Origin: Antilocapra americana
Lineage: Eukaryota > Chordata > Mammalia > Artiodactyla > Antilocapridae
NCBI GenBank assembly: GCA_007570785.1
Contig: ML664157.1
Coordinates: 6,135,217 to 6,199,216, forward strand
Direction of reading: 5' to 3'
DNA: 64,000 bases
This document shows, piece after piece, positions 11,888 through 23,335 of the stretch (positions are counted from its first letter, which is position 1; every line of letters starts with the position of its first letter). The position numbers and the translations under genes were made by a program. Under the pieces are notes generated by a model. That model made no database searches. It worked only from the letters and a program-made list of their open reading frames with translations, and was not told where the DNA came from.

Positions 11888-12241
11888 TAAAAATCTGATC
11901 AGTATAGGAAAAGGTAAGCCCCAGGGTTTCAGGAAAAAAGGACAATAACCCAGAGGATTCCTGTTAGAAACACATGCTTTATCTACCACAGTCTTCCTAA
12001 ATCCACACGTACATAACTGTCGTTGTTGTCAAGGAATGATTTTTATACATTAGTCTCAGAATAATTCACTCACTCTTGTTCCTCAGAATAGATAGATATT
12101 ATTTATTGCTAGCATGAATTAAGTTGTTTCTCTAAGTATTTTTTGTCCCAATTCAAAATCAACTTTGCCATCTCAAAAATACGTTTCTTAGTGCACAACT
12201 CAACTCCTTAGTCCAGGAGAATGAAATATAAGTCATTATAT

Positions 12242-12247
12242 ATTAAA
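12242..12247 (+). terminator. Candidate polyadenylation signal ATTAAA
   Basis: 355 bp after the AADAC stop codon, a length plausible for this gene's short 3' UTR. Downstream sequence is TGGGTCTCTTG, weakly GU-rich. Confidence 0.45.
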
Positions 12248-12420
12248 GATATCTGGGTCTCTTGAATTTTGATGAGAGGTTAGGGAGAACTTACTTTAAC
12301 CAGACAAAAGCAACATATATATTTGCTTAATCTGAGTCCTTGAGATTGGCAAGGAGTCGTATAGGAAAATAATTCCAAATACGCATGGCTGATCAGTAAT
12401 AGGAGAAACACAAGTAAACA

Positions 12421-12550
12421 AAAAAATATATATATATTTGTATATATGTACATACATATGCATATATATACACATGTGTGATATATGCTTGTATATGTAT
12501 ATGTGTGTATATATGTGTACACAAACATCATTCATATATCCATATCCACA
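12421..12550. repeat. TA/TG-rich low-complexity tract
   Basis: Alternating TATATG, CATATA and TGTGTA units with no clean period, of a kind prone to length variation. Confidence 0.8.
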
Positions 12551-12827
12551 TACCAAACGTCAATATAGTAATATGTATTTTAAAATAATTCTGGAAAATT
12601 ATTGAGTAATGAAATAGATACGTTTGAAGATGTTTTACATAAAATAAATCGATTTTTAAAAATTTGTGCCTCTGTGTGTGTGCCTCTAAATGTAGACTTC
12701 CTGAAACATTATGAATTCAATAATTTGAAAAATATATTTCAGAAATCTTTGTGGAATACTTTCATTACTGATGCTTGCCATTATCCTCTGCCTGCCTCAA
12801 AGGGTGCTGCAACAGAAAAATTTAGCT

Positions 12828-12833
12828 AATAAA
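12828..12833 (+). terminator. Candidate polyadenylation signal AATAAA
   Basis: Canonical hexamer 941 bp after the AADAC stop codon, followed within 15 bp by a G/T-containing stretch. Confidence 0.35.
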
Positions 12834-12962
12834 GACAGTCCAGTGTTACTCGGAGTTCACTGTACTAACAATTCTTGCTTGACTGAATCGGTGTATTATT
12901 ACATGTGATGCTTTAACGTAAAGCAAGCAAAATCACTGCCAAATAAGTGAATGAATATGAAG

Positions 12963-13051
12963 GGAGTTGGGGAGGGACAGGAAAGCCTGGCGTGCTGCAA
13001 TCCATGGGGTCGTAAAGAGTCGAACACGACTTAGTGACTGAACTGACTGAT
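12963..13051 (+). mobile_element. BovB or Bov SINE terminal fragment, about 90 bp
   Basis: GACAGGAAAGCCTGGCGTGC, then TCGTAAAGAGTCGAACACGA and the GACTGAACTGACTGA end. It matches the last 90 bp of BovB in sense orientation; severely 5'-truncated. Confidence 0.8.
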
Positions 13052-13069
13052 GAATTTGACAAGAACAGA

Positions 13070-13790
13070 GGTACAAATGTGTAATTCCTATGCAATTATT
13101 ATTTATACTTTCTTAAGCTTATACCTGATTATTTCATATTTAAGGCCACTGCAAATTGCAGTGTTTTCTTTTTGTAATTTTCATTTTCTGATTGTTGATA
13201 TTAGGAATATAGAAGCACACTTTCTTTTATATTCTGATCTTATTATATCCCAAGACTTTGCTTAATTTACTTATTAGTTGTAATAGTTTAAGACTAAATG
13301 ATTCATGATTTACTTTGTAGACAATCCTGTCATCTGTGAATAAGAGTTTTAATTATTCCTTAAAAATATGCATGTCTTTTAGGTCTCTTTCTTGTCTTAT
13401 TGCACTGACTAGGATTTCCAGTATAATTTTAGGGACTGAAAGATTGAGGAGATTGGAGACTGTTGTGTTTTCTCCAGTGTTCAGATTTTAACTATTTGAT
13501 ATTAAGTCTATCATTTAACTGTCTGATATTAGGTCTGTATTTTAGAGATGCTTTTCACCAAATATTTTCTTCTAACTCAAGTTTCCTTGGTGACTTTGGG
13601 ACCAGAAAATAATTATTGAATTTTGTCTAATATGGTTGCTCCATAAATTAAGATAAAATATGCTTTTCTAAAATTCAGTTTATCTAGTGGATTAATCTAC
13701 AAAGTTGATCAGTTTTTATATTCATGAGATGAATTCCATAATGGCATACAATACTTTATGTAATACTTTTCTTCCTTTCTTTGTTTAAAG
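13070..13790 (-). mobile_element. Ancient L1 ORF2 fragment, probable
   Basis: The phrase TATTGCACTGACTAGGATTT with CAGTATAATTTTAGGGACTG resembles the antisense of the L1 reverse-transcriptase region (GCACTGGCTAGGACCTCCAG in younger L1s). The rest is highly diverged, so the limits are uncertain. Confidence 0.5.
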
Positions 13791-13794
13791 AACA

Positions 13795-14390
13795 AATTTT
13801 TTATTCCAATTAGAGATTCTTAATTGTGCTCCATCAGCATCAGGGTACATGACAGTCAGTGAATGACTATATAAATTCAGCCCCATGTTTTTATTAATGG
13901 CTCATCATGACGCCTTTGCTCTCTGCTAAAGAAAAGGAGAAATCATCAATGAAATTTCTGTCAGGTGGTATAAAATTGCACAACAAAAAACACAGCAGGA
14001 AGTGTTCTCGTGTGTAATTCCCCACAAGACTGGCACTGTATCATTCCATTCAATCTACTGCCAAGCCTACTTATTTTGATAAAGGTCTTTGAGAGATCCT
14101 CAAACTGCCACATAGCATGTGAGGTCTCTTGTTTTTATGCACTTGTCTTCTTACCAGCTTTTGAAGTGTGATGATTTCTTGCTCAGCTTTGACATTCTAC
14201 TTTGTCTTTTGCCTTTTCTTTTGACTTATTCATCGTTGATAATTTAATCATAATTTTTTGTGGCAATCACTGTGCATATCCTCCTTCATCTCTACATTTT
14301 GAAACTGCCTGATGCAATCTGAGCTTCTAATTTATCTGGAGAGATAGCATCAGTAGTAGCTACTCTAAAAAGAAATAAAATGAACATAAA
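13795..14390 (-). other. Unidentified low-copy segment, possible decayed processed pseudogene
   Basis: On the minus strand a TTTCTTTTTAG stretch precedes VATTDAISPDKLEAQIASGSF; further frames give short peptide-like runs broken by stops, then an AATAAA-like hexamer at 13799-13804. No match to a repeat family I know, and the protein is not recognised. It could equally be an intronic or regulatory fragment. Confidence 0.3.
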
Positions 14391-14499
14391 TATTCTCTAT
14401 CCCACCTCCTCTTGACAAGATTTTCATTTGGCTGTTTATTTTAAATAATTTGCATATTTAAATAAATTTACATATTTTAAGTAAATCTAAATATTTTGG

Positions 14500-14765
14500 A
14501 ACGGAGAGAAAGGCAAATAATATATATGGAATCTAAAATCTACAACAAACTAGTGAATACAACCCAAAGAAGCAGACACAGATATACAGGACATACTGAT
14601 GATTACAAGAATGATAGCAATAAAAGAGTGGGGGAGCAGGAGGTACAAACTATTGGGTGTAAGGCTAGAAGGATGTATTTTTTGTGAAACATGGGGACTA
14701 TAGCCAATATTTTGCTGTAGCTGTAAACAGAGTGTAACCTTTAAAAACTGTATTAAAAAGTTTTT
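14500..14765 (+). mobile_element. L1 3' end (older type)
   Basis: GGAATCTAAAATCTACAACA, AGAAGCAGACACAGATATAC and GGGGACTATAGCCAATATTT are L1 3' UTR phrases, ending AAAACTGTATTAAAAAG. Confidence 0.75.
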
Positions 14766-15419
14766 TAAGGATAAAAGTTAGAAAATGTATGTTTTTAGAA
14801 AAAACAACTAAAAAGTATATGTGGTCAAAAAAAAGAAAACCCAGTTAGTGTTTTCGTGAGGCTACCTTTTTGAAGATTTGGTAATTTTTTGGTGAACATT
14901 CTATGCACAATGATTTTCCAGGAAAATCATGTTTTCCTGCAGCATCATCTCTAAATATCCTGAATGGGCTAGGTTGAGATGATTCAAAAGACCCTGGTCA
15001 CCATCACACCGTAACATCACATTTGGCTTTATTCCCTATGCTGAATAAACAAGACATTTTAAAATATTACTTTTTCTGTAAGAGCAATTTGCTAATACTT
15101 TGCTCAATATTTTAATCTATGTCCTTGAAGAACACTGATATATATTTCTCTTTTCTTTGTAATGCCCTGTCTGCTTTAGTATTATTATAATGCTGGTCTC
15201 CTTAAACGAGTAGAAATACCACTTTATGTAGCATTCATAGTAGGTCTTCCTTAAATATTTGAAAGAACTCAAATTCAAAGACACCTAGTACTATAGTTTT
15301 CTTGGGGAGATTTTTAATTATGAATTTAACTTCTGTGGTAGATATATAAGACTGTAGTACCTAATTTTCTAAAATATCACTGTCAGTACTTTGTATTTTT
15401 TTTAAAAATTATCTCCTTA

Positions 15420-15960
15420 GTAGTAGGCAGTTTCTAAAATGACTCCCCACCTCTTGCGCTTCACACACATGCATGTTATCTTCTCCCTTTCTATGAGCTG
15501 GACTTCATAGTTTCCATTTTAGGTATAGAATAGGGCAATAATGAGGACATGGCATTTCCATTAGGTTATAAAAGACTGTGACTTATCTTTTGCTGACACT
15601 CGTACTCTCCCTCTGTTACTCTAATGAAGCCAGCCACCATGTTGTGAATTGCCCTGTGGAGAGGCTTCCACGGTAAGAGATCTGAAGGCAGGTATCCCTC
15701 AACAAACCAGGAAACCATGAACAAAAGGGAAGGGATAGTGGTCATAATCCACGTGTGCAGAAGGACAGTTGCACACCTTGGTGTTCAGACCGCTCAGGGA
15801 GGCCACGTGACTTGATACCAGCCTTGATACGATGTTGATACTGCAGGTGCTTACATCTTCAGCAGACAGTGGTTGGGTTCTTGCTGGTTGTTCAGAAGGG
15901 CGCTGGAGCTGGTATGTCTTTGGCTATTAGAAGGCTGTCAAAAGAAACCAGAAGTAGGAA
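15420..15960 (+). mobile_element. MLT1-type LTR (ERVL-MaLR), diverged
   Basis: Shows the MLT1 order: CTAAAATGACTCCCCACCTC, TATAAAAGACTGTGACTTAT, CTAATGAAGCCAGCCACCAT then GTTGTGAATTGCCCTGTGGA with GAGGCTTCCACGG. An old mammalian endogenous-retrovirus-like LTR without internal sequence. Confidence 0.72.
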
Positions 15961-16148
15961 GAAGAATCATTTTTCTTCTTTCCCGTTGTTCAGTCTTGTA
16001 TTAGTGCTTTCTACTGGCAGAAAGTAATCAGTACCCAGAGGACAAGAGTTTGAAAACAGTTTATAGAAGTCCATCCCTAGCATTACAGAGAAGAATACAG
16101 AAAGGTGGGCTATAATCAGAGATACAGTGGTATATTGCTAAATATCAT

Positions 16149-16168
16149 TTTTGTTGTTGTTGTTGTTG
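16149..16168. repeat. (TTG)n microsatellite at the BovB 3' end
   Basis: Six TTG units directly before the reverse-complemented BovB tail, corresponding to a (CAA)n tail on the element's own strand. Confidence 0.85.
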
Positions 16169-16850
16169 AACTGGTAAATCATGTCCGACTCTTTGCAACC
16201 CTATGGACTGCAGCATGCCAGGCTTCCCTGTCCTTCACTATCTCCTGGAGTTTGCTCAAACTCATGTCCTTAGAGTAGAGGACCACATCCATCTCATCAA
16301 CTCATTCGCTGTTTTCCCCTTCTCCTCCTGCCCTCAATCTTTTGCAGCATCAGAGTCTTTTCCAATAAGTCAGCTCTTCACATCAGGTGACCAAAGAATT
16401 GGAGCTTCAGCTTTAGTATCAGTCCTTCCAATGAATATTTAGGGTTGATTTCCTTTAAGATTGACTGGTTTGCTCTCCTTACACTTCAAGGGACTCTCAA
16501 GGGTCTTCTCCATCACCACAATTCAAAAGCATCAATTTTCTGGCCCTCAGCCCTCTTTATGATCCAGCTCTCACATCCATACATGACTACTGGAAAATCC
16601 ATAGCTTTGACTAGATGGATCTTTGTTGGCAAAGTAATGTCTCTGCTTTGTAACACACTGTCTAGGTTTGTCATAGTTTTTATTTCAAGGAGTAAGTGTC
16701 TTTCAATTTTGTGGCTGCAGTCACTGTTCACAGTGATTTTGAAGCCCAAGAATATAAAATCTGCCACTGTCTCCACTTTTCCCCCATCTATTTGCCATGA
16801 AGTGACAGGACTGAATGCCATGATCTTCGTTTCTTGAATGTTGAGCTTTA
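16169..16850 (-). mobile_element. BovB LINE 3' fragment, about 0.68 kb
   Basis: Minus-strand translation gives MAFSPVTSWQIDGGKVETV, then FLGFKITVNSDCSHKIERHL and MTNLDSVLQSRDITLPTKIH of the BovB C-terminal half, down to the 3' tail. The RT catalytic box is not included. Confidence 0.92.
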
Positions 16851-17073
16851 TAAAAATAATTTAGATATAGAATATTGCCACTAACTGAACACAAATGGAA
16901 ACAAGTGAACCTAGCTATATTGTATATTGTTAACATTACTAAAGAATGAATTTCTAGTGACCTTATTGTGTAATTGAGGCAAATGGATGAATTCAAGGTA
17001 GAAAGTACAGTAAAGAAATTTAAATAATCTCTAGGTGATTTTATTAATTATAGTAAATTATTGTTAGTATGCA

Positions 17074-17270
17074 TGTGTGTGCTCAGTTGCTCAGTCAGTG
17101 TTTGGCTCTTTGTGACCCTCATGAACCATAGCAAGCCAGGCGCTTTTTTCCATGGGATTTCTCAGGCAAGAATACTCCTCCAGGGGTCCCTCCTGACCCA
17201 TGGATGGAATCCACATCATCCATGTCTTCTTCACTGTAGGCGGATTCTTTACCGCTGAGCCACCTGGGCA
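17074..17270 (-). mobile_element. Bov-tA SINE
   Basis: Left end GTGTGCTCAGTTGCTCAGTC, right end GATTCTTTACCGCTGAGCCA. About 25 bp of the ACTGGAGTGGGTTGCC segment is deleted near 17176. Confidence 0.87.
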
Positions 17271-17484
17271 AATATTAATGTTTTGAGACATTTCCAGTGT
17301 AGAGCAAATATGAAACAATTATCAGCAATAAAGTGTTCAGAATAATAAAGATATACAACTAATGGGTGATAAACCAAATGCAACCCTGGACTGTCTTGTT
17401 TTAAAGAGAATAAAAAGCAAGAGTGAAAAAAGATACAATTCCACACTGAAGTAAATTATTCATTTGTAATAAGAATCTACTGTG

Positions 17485-17660
17485 ATAGAACAAGATAATT
17501 AGCTGTATGACACTGGTTAGTTAACTAACCTCTCTGTGCAACAGTTTCCTCACTTTTAATATGTAGATGGTAACAATTCATCAATACTTGTGAAGAGAAT
17601 TAAATGAGAAAACCATGTATGTCAATAATGTTAGATATAATTATCATTACTACCTAAAGA
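17485..17660 (+). mobile_element. MIR SINE, diverged
   Basis: TGTATGACACTGG, then AACCTCTCTGTGCAACAGTT, GTAGATGGTAACAATT and GAGAATTAAATGAG follow MIR core order. Confidence 0.72.
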
Positions 17661-17791
17661 AACCAAGACTTCTGGAAAGTTCCCTATAGAAAAGACCTCA
17701 GGTGACTGCCTCAAATGGTAAAAACATAATTCCTATGGAGTTTCAATAAAATGTCATACAGATTCACCTCATTTCAAGGGTAGTAAACATC

Positions 17792-18072
17792 TGTTGCTGC
17801 TGCTGCTGCTGCTAAGTGACTTCAGTCGTGTCCAACTCTGTGCGACCCCATAGACGCAAGCCCACCAGGCTCCCCCATCCCTGGGATTCTCCAGGCAACA
17901 ACACTGGAGTGGGTTGTCATTTCCTTCTCCAATGCATGAAAGTGAAAAGTGAAAGTGAAGTCGCTTAGCCGTGTGACTCTTTGCGACCCCATGGACTCCA
18001 GCCTACCAGGCTCCTCCCTCCATGGGATTTTCCAGGCAAGAGTACTGGAGTGGGGTGCCATTGCCTTCTCTG
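17792..18072 (-). mobile_element. BOV-A2 SINE (dimer)
   Basis: Two BovB-derived monomers separated by the GAAAGTGAAAAGTGAAAGTG linker, with the (GCT)n start typical of the reversed element. Flanked by a perfect 10-bp target duplication AGTAAACATC at 17782-17791 and 18073-18082. Confidence 0.93.
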
Positions 18073-18082
18073 AGTAAACATC

Positions 18083-18832
18083 ATCACAGGAAGTTAAATA
18101 TAAACACAAAAGAGTAAAGAAAACCCTAAATTACTGGATGTATAAGAAAATGTATTCCTGAATGCGCACAAGTAGAAATGTCATCAAGTCAGGTAACTGG
18201 GTAAACACTGATTTGTTGCATTAATCTTTAAAATCTGCTTTATTATTGTTATTATAATATTTCTAAACCCAGAATGAATATACAGAGAATATAAAAAATA
18301 TCTATTGAGTTTAATTATTTTCTTACTCTTTTGTTTTAAAAGCAATATTCCATGGAGTACTTAAAGTTTTTTATTTTCCTTTTTGCATATCAATGTTTTT
18401 TAATTTCATAATCATAAGAAACAAAATTTTAGTAATATAAAATAAAATACTTATTTAAAAAGGTATATGCAATTATAAAAATAAAAAATTAAGGAACACT
18501 CCTCTAGTGTTAAATTTATATCATTGTAAACGCATGTATACATTTTTAAAATATGTACTTTTTTAGCTCTATACATTAAAATAGATTAACATCAATGAGT
18601 ATGCACCAATTTTTTTCTCTACTGTCATTCCTCACTAAACAAATCCAGGACTCCTTGAAAAAATGGTTATCTCAAGTTTTCAGACAGAAAAGATGTATCT
18701 GTACAGAAAAAAAATTATGGCAGAAAATATATTAAGGTGTCAATGTACTGATCTCAGCAATGTAGAGGTGTGTTTTTTTATTATTATTTTCCTTTTGTAT
18801 TTCCAAACATTCTAGATTGTATATATATACTA
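18083..18832. other. AT-rich sequence, no gene
   Basis: Long stretches of A and T with no recognisable exon or repeat family. Confidence 0.5.
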
Positions 18833-19020
18833 ATGAAAGTCACTCAGTTGTTTCCAACTATTTGTGACCCCTTGGACTATACTGTCCTTGAAATTCTCGA
18901 GGCCAGAATACTGGAGTGGGTAACCTTTCCCTTCTCCAGGGAATCATCCCAACCCAAGGATCGAACCCAGGTCACCTGCATTGCAGGTGGATTCTTTACC
19001 AACTGAGCCACAGGGAAGCC
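18833..19020 (-). mobile_element. Bov-tA SINE
   Basis: Left end AAAGTCACTCAGTTG; right end AACTGAGCCACAGGGAAGCC. First of two antisense copies followed by a sense copy. Confidence 0.9.
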
Positions 19021-19070
19021 CATCTGGGGATAAAAATTAAAACTTTAACATTTTTTCTGTATACAGCCTT

Positions 19071-19282
19071 GAAAGTGAACGTGTTAGTGGCTCAGTCGTG
19101 TTCAACCCCTTGTAACCTCATGAACTGTCACCTGTCAGGCTTCTGTGTCCATGGAATTCTTCAGGCAAGAACACTGGCATGGGTTGCCATTTCCTTCTCC
19201 AGGGGATCTTCTCGACCCAGGGATCTAACCAGGTCTCCTACATTGCAGGCAGATTCTTTACTGTCTGAGCCACCAGGGAAGC
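19071..19282 (-). mobile_element. Bov-tA SINE
   Basis: Left end GAAAGTGAACGTGTTAGTGG; right end CTGAGCCACCAGGGAAGC. It faces the sense copy at 19444, with about 160 bp between them. Confidence 0.9.
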
Positions 19283-19309
19283 TATGCTTAGCCATCTCAG
19301 TTTTTCTGG

Positions 19310-19735
19310 CTGTAGTACTTAAGATATATGATCCCGGCACAGTTATTTCACCTTCTGAAAACTCATTTTATTCATTGATGAGAAAACAATAATTCTGGTC
19401 TCATAAATCTATTATTTGGACTGGTCTATACGTAAATCACTAGAGCTTTCCTTGTAGCTCAGTTGGTAAAGAATTTGCCTGCAATGCAGGAGACCTGGGT
19501 TTGATTCCTGGGTTTGGAAGATCCTCTGGAGAAGGAAATGGCAACCAACTCCAGTACTCTTGCCTGGAGAATCCCATGGACAGAGGAGCCTGGTGGGCTA
19601 CAGTTCATGGGGTCTCAAGAGTCAGACACAACTTAGCGACTAAACTGTCATATGTAAATTACTAGCATAGGGCCTGGATCACAGAGTAAATAATTAATAA
19701 ATGCTCATGATTACCATTGTCATTATTTTTATAAC
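19310..19735 (+). mobile_element. MIR SINE split by a Bov-tA insertion
   Basis: MIR core at 19310-19443 (ACAGTTATTTCACCTTCTGA, ATTGATGAGAAAACAATAAT) continues at 19653-19735 (CATAGGGCCTGGATCACAGA, AATAAATGCTCATGATTA). The interruption is the SINE at 19444-19652. Confidence 0.75.
19444..19652 (+). mobile_element. Bov-tA SINE inserted in a MIR
   Basis: Begins AGCTTTCCTTGTAGCTCAGT and ends near AACTTAGCGACTAAACTGTC. The 13-bp target duplication CGTAAATCACTAG (19431-19443) reappears as TGTAAATTACTAG (19653-19665). Confidence 0.93.
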
Positions 19736-19883
19736 TCACTTCTCAAAAAATTATCAGTCTTGCTGGCAACATTTCTATTTCCTGCAAGATAATGTAAATT
19801 CTGCAGGAACAGAGATGATGACTATCTTTTTCCTATACTCTTTTAAAAAATACGTTCATTTGTTTTCCCCTATTCTGTAACTT

Positions 19884-20007
19884 CGGAGAAGGCAATGGCA
19901 CCCCACTCCAGTACTCTTGCCTGGAAACTCCCATGGACGGAGGAGCCTGGTAGGCTGCAGTCCATGGGGTCGCAAAGAGTCGGACACAACTGAAGCGACG
20001 CAGCAGC
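19884..20007 (+). mobile_element. BOV-A2-type SINE monomer
   Basis: GGAGAAGGCAATGGCACCCC to AAGCGACGCAGCAGC, with no tRNA head. Target duplication ATTCTGTAACTT (19872-19883) and ATTCTATAACTT (20008-20019). Confidence 0.92.
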
Positions 20008-20652
20008 ATTCTATAACTTAGTGTAGAACAAAGATTCTCCATTCTGTATATTTTCTATGGACTGTTTTATTAACATTAAAGGATTTTCCCCTCAAGTAAT
20101 TGTTCCATACATTTTTTCTTTGCTGGAATACAAACAAGAGTGTGGTAGTTGACAGAACTTGCCCAAGGTATCTATTATTCATTGAGCCTTGAATATGTAT
20201 CCAACATGATTACTTCCAGATAGCCAATGAAATTTAAGCCAATCCTTAAACTGAGTAACTCTATAGACAATAAGTAAGGTGAAGCTTCTGGGTGGAGCTC
20301 AAGCACACTCACTACTTACGTCCACTATTCTGGCATGTTAATTAAGTTTACTTTCTATGTTTCTGAAGACAGAGGAGTATAGGAAGGACATCATGAGGAG
20401 AAAATAGCCTCATTTTCTAAACCTTTTAGCACATTATGTTTATATACTCTCCCAGATAGTTTTCAGGAGCCATAGAGAATAATATGGTTGAACTCAGATG
20501 AAAACTTTCACATTTGGTATGTTTAGAATTTTATAAATTCAGATGTGTGTACACAACCATTTGATCTGGAGAAGTAAGTTCCAGGATTCAGCTCTTTTTT
20601 TGTTTGAATGATTGATTCACTTTTTTAAAATGATCACTGCACCTTTTGTCTA

Positions 20653-20864
20653 AGGCTTCTCTTGTAGTCATTAGGTAAAAGAATCTGCCTGTGATGCAGG
20701 AGACCCACGTTTGATCCCTGGGTCAGGAAGATCCCCTGGAGAAGGAAATGGCAATGCACTCCAGTATTCTTGCCTGGTGAATCCCGTGGACAGAGAGCCT
20801 GGTGGGCTACAGTCCATGAGGTCAGCAAGAGTTGGACACGACTTAGTGACTAAACCACCACCAC
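20653..20864 (+). mobile_element. Bov-tA SINE with (ACC)n tail
   Basis: AGGCTTCTCTTGTAGTCATT to GACTAAACCACCACCACC. Target duplication of 13 bp with one mismatch: CACCTTTTGTCTA (20640-20652) and CATCTTTTGTCTA (20865-20877). Confidence 0.93.
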
Positions 20865-21469
20865 CATCTTTTGTCTATTTATTGTTTATAAATGTTGATT
20901 ATTTGTTTGTTTGCTTTCTAGTTTATATATTAATAACAGAAATCATGGTTTTAAAAATCAACAAAAATAAACAAGGAGGCATTTGAGCAGTTTTTACATA
21001 AAAATGTTTTGTTTAAGTAGCGTTAATATCAAAAGAGTATTAACTGTTTGAAATTCTCGTCTGAAATGTTGTTTAGTATTTAGCTTCACCAACATATCAG
21101 AGACCATCTGACCCTGTGTTAGTTGTATTACTATTAGGCCATCATCTGCGGATCCAGAGTATAAACTAAAGGCATGTAAGGAAGTCTTCAAGGAAATGCT
21201 CTATAACCAAGCTGATTGGCATGTGCCCAGGGTTAACCACAAGAGACATGATATGCAGAAATGGAAGGAGGGGAGGACTTCAGGATGTCATAGCAACTAA
21301 ATGCCTGCCAGAGTAACTCTGATACTGACTGCAAAAAAAAAAATGTTTGGCTCTGTATAACCTCTTGGGGATGTTTTCCTATAATTTCTTTGATTATTTT
21401 ATTCCCTCCATTGAAAAGATTCTCTTTCTAAAGATGGTATATTCTTTCTCCTTTATTCAACAATGAATT

Positions 21470-22135
21470 CTTTATTAAATGCTACCAGGCAAACAAGGAC
21501 TCTGTCCCCACAGAGCTTACATTCTAGTGGTGGAGAAAATTAACAAATTAACATCAAATTAATGAATAAATGAACAGGAAAAGTGCTCTGAAAGAGATAA
21601 ATAGGAGTAATTGGAGCAGATGGGAGGGATGGGGCTGTGTGGTCACAGAGCTCCTCTCTGAAGAGGAAACATCTGCTTAGAGACTGGAATATTGAAAAAG
21701 GAAACAGCCACCATGAGTGTTGAGGCCAAAATTTCCCTGAAGAGCCAGTAAAAAAGAACAGCATTCCTTGCTGCAAAATACCAACAAATTCAAGAAATCC
21801 TATGAGACATTTGGGATTGATGGGGAAGCTGTAATTTAATTCAAAGATGTTACATTAACAGTGGTCTGTAGGCAGGACTTCCCTGGCACTCCCAATGCAG
21901 GGTCAATCCCTGGTCAGAGAACTAGATTCCACATGCTTCAATGAAGATAGAGGATCCCACATACTACAACTAAGGGCCTGTGTAGCTAAATAAGCAAATA
22001 AATACCAGAAACAAAAACCCCCACAGTGGTATGTGGGCAATGGCAGCCAATTTTGCTTTCATTCTTTGGGCATTGTAGAGTTATTGAAGAGTTTCAAGCA
22101 GAAGAACAATTTTTTTTATTTCTCATAGTTGATTT
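21470..22135 (+). mobile_element. Ancient mammalian interspersed repeat, split by a CHR SINE
   Basis: AAGGACTCTGTCCCCACAGA then GCTTACATTCTAGTGGTGGA and, past the SINE, TTATTGAAGAGTTTCAAGCA are phrases of an old mammalian repeat often seen in placental genomes. I do not assign the family with certainty (L2 or DNA element). Confidence 0.5.
21875..22022 (+). mobile_element. CHR-type SINE
   Basis: GGACTTCCCTGGCACTCCCA head and CATACTACAACTAAGGGCCT body. Flanked by a 17-bp target duplication with two mismatches, ACAGTGGTCTGTAGGCA (21858-21874) and ACAGTGGTATGTGGGCA (22023-22039). Confidence 0.87.
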
Positions 22136-22471
22136 TTGCTCTACAACTTGTGAGTTCCTTGATTATTATTTCTATGAGTCCTGCAGCTAATTACTTTTTA
22201 AACATTGGCCTTAAAGGGATGTAGTTGTGAAAGTAATAAGCAAGAGGATGATAGATTAAAGGGAGAAAAATAGACATTTAATTTTAATTTTTTTATGTGG
22301 AAGAGACCTGACAAAGTTCATAAACTGAAAAAAGTAAAGTAAACTAAGAGCAATATGTTAGAAAAATAGACGAGCTGGAAATATTGATCAATGGATGAAC
22401 ATCCCATAGAAAATAAGAGGGAAGAAGATTCAGAACACTAGCAAAGAATCAGATGTGGATAGAAGGATTGG

Positions 22472-22671
22472 TGATTTAGTCTTAAAGTTGTGTCTGACTC
22501 TTTGAGACTCCATGGACTATAGCCCACCAGGCTCCTCTGTCCATGGGAATTTCCCAGGCAAAAATACTGGAATGGGTTGAAATTTCCTTCTCCAGGGGAT
22601 CTTCCCCACCCAGGGATTGAACTTGGGTCTCCTACATTGCAGGCAGATTCTTTACCAACTAAGCAATCAGA
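22472..22671 (-). mobile_element. Bov-tA SINE
   Basis: Reverse orientation, GTCTGACTCTTTGAGACTCC to CTTTACCAACTAAGCAATCA. Target duplication ATAGAAGGATTGG (22459-22471) and GTAGAAAGATTGG (22672-22684). Confidence 0.92.
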
Positions 22672-22901
22672 GTAGAAAGATTGGAGATGCATTCAAAGAA
22701 CACTGATGCTTCCTCCTAGACAGAACAAAAAGAGGCAAAGACAAGTTTTAGCCAGATGCATTATTAGGATAGTAAAGCAGACAAAAGCAGTTAATGAAGG
22801 CATTCTGGCTTTGCATTTTAAGGGAATGTAGTTCTATCTTGCTTATTTTTAGAAATTTTGCTATTGTCCTTGAAGATTTAGTGGTCCTTCTATATTATCT
22901 T

Positions 22902-23115
22902 CCCTGGTGGCTCAGACAGTAAAGTGTCTGCCCTCAAAGTGGAAGACTCTGGTTAGATCCCTGGGTCAGGAAGATCCCCTGGAGAAGGAAATGGCAACCC
23001 ACTCCAGTATTCTTGCCTGGAGAATCCCATTGACAAAGGAGCCTGGTGGGCTACAGTCCATTGGGTCACAAAGAGTCGGACATGACTAAGCGACTTCACT
23101 TTCACTTTCACTTTT
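22902..23115 (+). mobile_element. Bov-tA SINE with (CACTTT)n tail
   Basis: TTCCCTGGTGGCTCAGACAG head; AAGAGTCGGACATGACTAAG tail followed by CACTTTCACTTTCACTTT. Confidence 0.9.
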
Positions 23116-23335
23116 CTGTATTACCACGATTCTGTTTATATGTCCTTGGTTCACATATCTAATAGCACATCGGTCAGGTGAACAACTTGTCTTTTTGTGT
23201 TTAAATATTCATTACCTAACACAGAGGCACAATTCCTATAAGGGAGTTGGAATCAGTCTTTCAGAGAATGAAGCTGGTTTAAAACAACCAATGACCAAAT
23301 ATGCAAGACAGAAGATAAAAGAGACAGAGAAGTTA

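Larger units (their letters stand above)
11888..12850 (+). other. AADAC: AADAC 3' untranslated region candidates
   Basis: Begins after the TAG at 11887. Two polyadenylation hexamers are visible: ATTAAA at 12242-12247 and AATAAA at 12828-12833, the second followed by GTGTTACTCGGAGTT. Which is used, or both, cannot be decided from sequence alone. The TA-rich tract at 12421-12550 would lie in the longer form. Confidence 0.5.

Noticed and set aside
18916..19392. 158-codon open frame
   Set aside because: It runs through two reversed SINEs and part of a MIR, with no protein character of its own.
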